Origin: an uncultured Fretibacterium sp.
GTDB taxonomy: Bacteria; Synergistota; Synergistia; Synergistales; Aminobacteriaceae
Direction of reading: 5' to 3'
NCBI GenBank assembly: GCA_937892105.1
Contig: CALAUZ010000230.1
Coordinates: forward strand, 1 to 7,058
DNA: 7,058 nt
The position numbers were made by a program, and so were the translations under genes. Every line of letters starts with the position of its first letter. The stretch's first letter is position 1. This document shows positions 6,168 through 7,058 of the stretch, one piece after another. The notes beneath the pieces are model-generated. The model had not been told where the DNA came from, ran no database searches, and saw nothing but the letters and a program-made list of their open reading frames with translations.

Positions 6168-6847
6168 TGGAAACGTTGAAATTCTTGCTGCCCTCTGGGA
6201 GGCCAGTAGAGATTCAGGAGTTCACCGCAGAGGCAGAAAGAGTGCTTGACAATAAGCAGGCTTTGAAGTCAGGCAAGTGGCTCAATAAGTTTATGGTGAA
6301 GGCTCTTGTGTCTCTCGATGATAAACCTATACCAAAGAATGAAGGTGAAGCAATAAGCCTTTTACTGGACATGCTGACCGGCGACAGAAATTATCTGCTC
6401 TTGCAAATCAGAATGCTCAATTACGGTTCTGATATGACGTTCAATTATGAATGTCCCAAGTGCGGGAAAACTTCCGGCTACAGCATGAACCTTCAGGATA
6501 TGCTTGATGACGGGACGCTGAAAGTTTATCCGTACCGTGAAGACTTACCAGTCGTAGTAGATACAAGGAGCGGTATTGCTGAGATAGAGTACTCTACTGG
6601 CAGGAATGAACAGTGGCTTGCAGAACTCGGCAATCCAGACAGAATACATTTAGCTATGGCAATGTGCAGCAAGTTCAACGGACACGCGCCTGAATATAAA
6701 GAATTTGCTGGTATGTTCGCTAAGGATATTGCGGCGGTAACGTTAAAAAAGAACGGTGAACCTATGTCTGAATCCGGAATAACCAAACAACTTAGGCTAT
6801 TGCGTGCAAAGATTGAAGCACTTATGGCACCTCATATCGATTGGTAA
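6167..6847 (+). CDS. T4 baseplate-protein-like / tail assembly chaperone-position protein
   Basis: A 226-residue protein with the pattern L-T-G-D-R-N-Y-L-L-L-Q-I-R-M-L-N-Y-G (70-87), followed by Y-E-C-P-K-C-G-K (94-101). Both are familiar from proteins annotated as T4 bacteriophage baseplate (gp26-like) proteins in many myophages. Only one CxxC pair (Cys96, Cys99) is present. A third Cys (167) with nearby His161 and His173 could complete a metal site, but this is speculative. The gene lies right after the tube gene, where contractile phages usually place the tail assembly chaperones before the tape measure, so a chaperone-like role is possible. The start is a TAATG overlap with GAGGTG at 6156-6161. 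A 90-base gap follows its stop. Confidence 0.7.
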   Translation: METLKFLLPSGRPVEIQEFTAEAERVLDNKQALKSGKWLNKFMVKALVSLDDKPIPKNEGEAISLLLDMLTGDRNYLLLQIRMLNYGSDMTFNYECPKCGKTSGYSMNLQDMLDDGTLKVYPYREDLPVVVDTRSGIAEIEYSTGRNEQWLAELGNPDRIHLAMAMCSKFNGHAPEYKEFAGMFAKDIAAVTLKKNGEPMSESGITKQLRLLRAKIEALMAPHIDW

Positions 6848-6872
6848 AAGTCGTGTCAATTCCCATGTAGTA

Positions 6873-6900
6873 GGAGGGAAGCCTGAAAGGGCTTCTCTCC
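6873..6900 (+). promoter_or_regulatory. Strong hairpin in the only intergenic gap
   Basis: Arms 6873-6883 (ggagggaagcc) and 6890-6900 (ggcttctctcc) pair over 11 base pairs with a single G-U wobble and a 6-base loop (tgaaag). No T-run follows, so it is not a classical terminator. The left arm contains an AGGAGGG-like ribosome binding sequence that would be hidden by the fold, but no start codon lies at a suitable distance. The hairpin may act as an RNA processing, stability or attenuation site between the chaperone-position gene and the next gene. Its role is inferred. Confidence 0.6.
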
Positions 6901-6937
6901 CAGGTTGCTGGCCTGTATATGAGAGGAGGATGCGATT

Positions 6938-7058
6938 ATGGTGAGGCAGCATGCAGTAAACATTGTCATTGATAAGGGCAATGGAAGAAAAGAGCCGGTT
7001 CTTACATCAAGTAAGAAAAGGATTCGGGAATGGGTGGTCAGAAGGCTTTTTGGTGATG
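6938..7058 (+). CDS. Start of a small basic hypothetical protein (3' partial)
   Basis: ATG at 6938 is preceded by GAGAGGAGG at 6921-6929 with 8 bases between, a strong ribosome binding site. The frame stays open to the window end, giving 40 residues plus one base. The product is basic: a hydrophobic strand (V-N-I-V-I-D, 7-12), a Gly/Lys/Arg stretch, then S-S-K-K-R-I-R-E-W-V-V-R-R-L-F-G-D (24-40), probably a helix. I do not recognise the family. By gene order it lies where further tail chaperone or tape-measure genes would follow. Confidence 0.65.
   Translation, partial: MVRQHAVNIVIDKGNGRKEPVLTSSKKRIREWVVRRLFGD

Noticed and set aside
6452..6469. CPKCG motif taken as a Com-like zinc-finger translational activator
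   Set aside because: The motif sits in the middle of a 226-residue protein with baseplate-type sequence around it and no second CxxC pair.
6745..6751. A AAA AAG slippery heptamer, in frame, in the baseplate/chaperone-like gene
   Set aside because: A -1 shift here meets TGA after two codons (GAA CGG TGA), giving only a slightly shortened protein and no extension. No convincing downstream structure was seen, so chance is the better explanation.
6873..6900. Hairpin as a rho-independent terminator
   Set aside because: The stem is strong but no T-run follows (caggttgctg), and the operon seems to continue with a well-initiated gene at 6938.
6919..6972. Small ORFs starting at ATG 6919 (17 codons) and ATG 6930 (4 codons)
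   Set aside because: Neither has a suitably spaced ribosome binding site that ATG 6938 does not fit better, and both end within the next gene.

Overview
The window is a single, tightly packed block of phage structural genes, all on the + strand. It reads as the head-completion and contractile-tail part of a tailed (myovirus-type) phage or prophage. In order it holds: the C-terminal end of a protein that looks like a head maturation protease with a scaffold-like tail; a major capsid protein of the HK97-fold type; a small Pro/Lys-rich protein; a head-tail connector; a small neck protein; a tail-completion (virion morphogenesis type) protein; a probable tail terminator; an unusual protein made of two copies of one small domain; the tail sheath; the tail tube; a T4 baseplate-protein-like protein in the usual tail-chaperone position; and the start of a small basic protein cut by the window end. 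The gene order broadly resembles PBSX/Mu-like contractile-tail modules.

The host cannot be named from this sequence. The moderate base composition, frequent AGA/AGG and ATA codons, and strong AGGAGG ribosome binding sites would suit an anaerobic Firmicutes- or Synergistota-like bacterium, but this is only an impression. No integrase, host gene, tRNA or attachment site is visible, so free phage and prophage cannot be told apart.

Layout: nearly every gene touches or overlaps the next through ATGA or TAATG junctions (503, 1668, 2285, 2644, 3156, 3695, 4132, 6167), so this is one co-transcribed, translationally coupled operon. Positions 1-503 are the protease/scaffold end, 503-1429 the capsid, 1432-3698 the connector, neck and tail-end proteins, 3695-4132 the duplicated-domain protein, and 4132-6167 the sheath and tube. 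Positions 6167-6847 hold the baseplate/chaperone-like gene. The only real gap is 6848-6937; it carries a strong 11-bp hairpin and no gene. No promoter and no classical terminator was found.

How the genes work together: the protease/scaffold and capsid proteins would build the prohead. The connector, neck, completion and terminator proteins would close the head and tail ends, and the sheath surrounds the tube to form the contractile tail. The points most worth a second look are a very strong internal ribosome binding site with an in-frame TTG at 210, which should release a separate 97-residue scaffold from the protease gene (a lambda C/Nu3-like arrangement); the tandem-duplicated protein before the sheath; and the hairpin at 6873-6900. 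I see no defence system or clearly new multi-gene system here.
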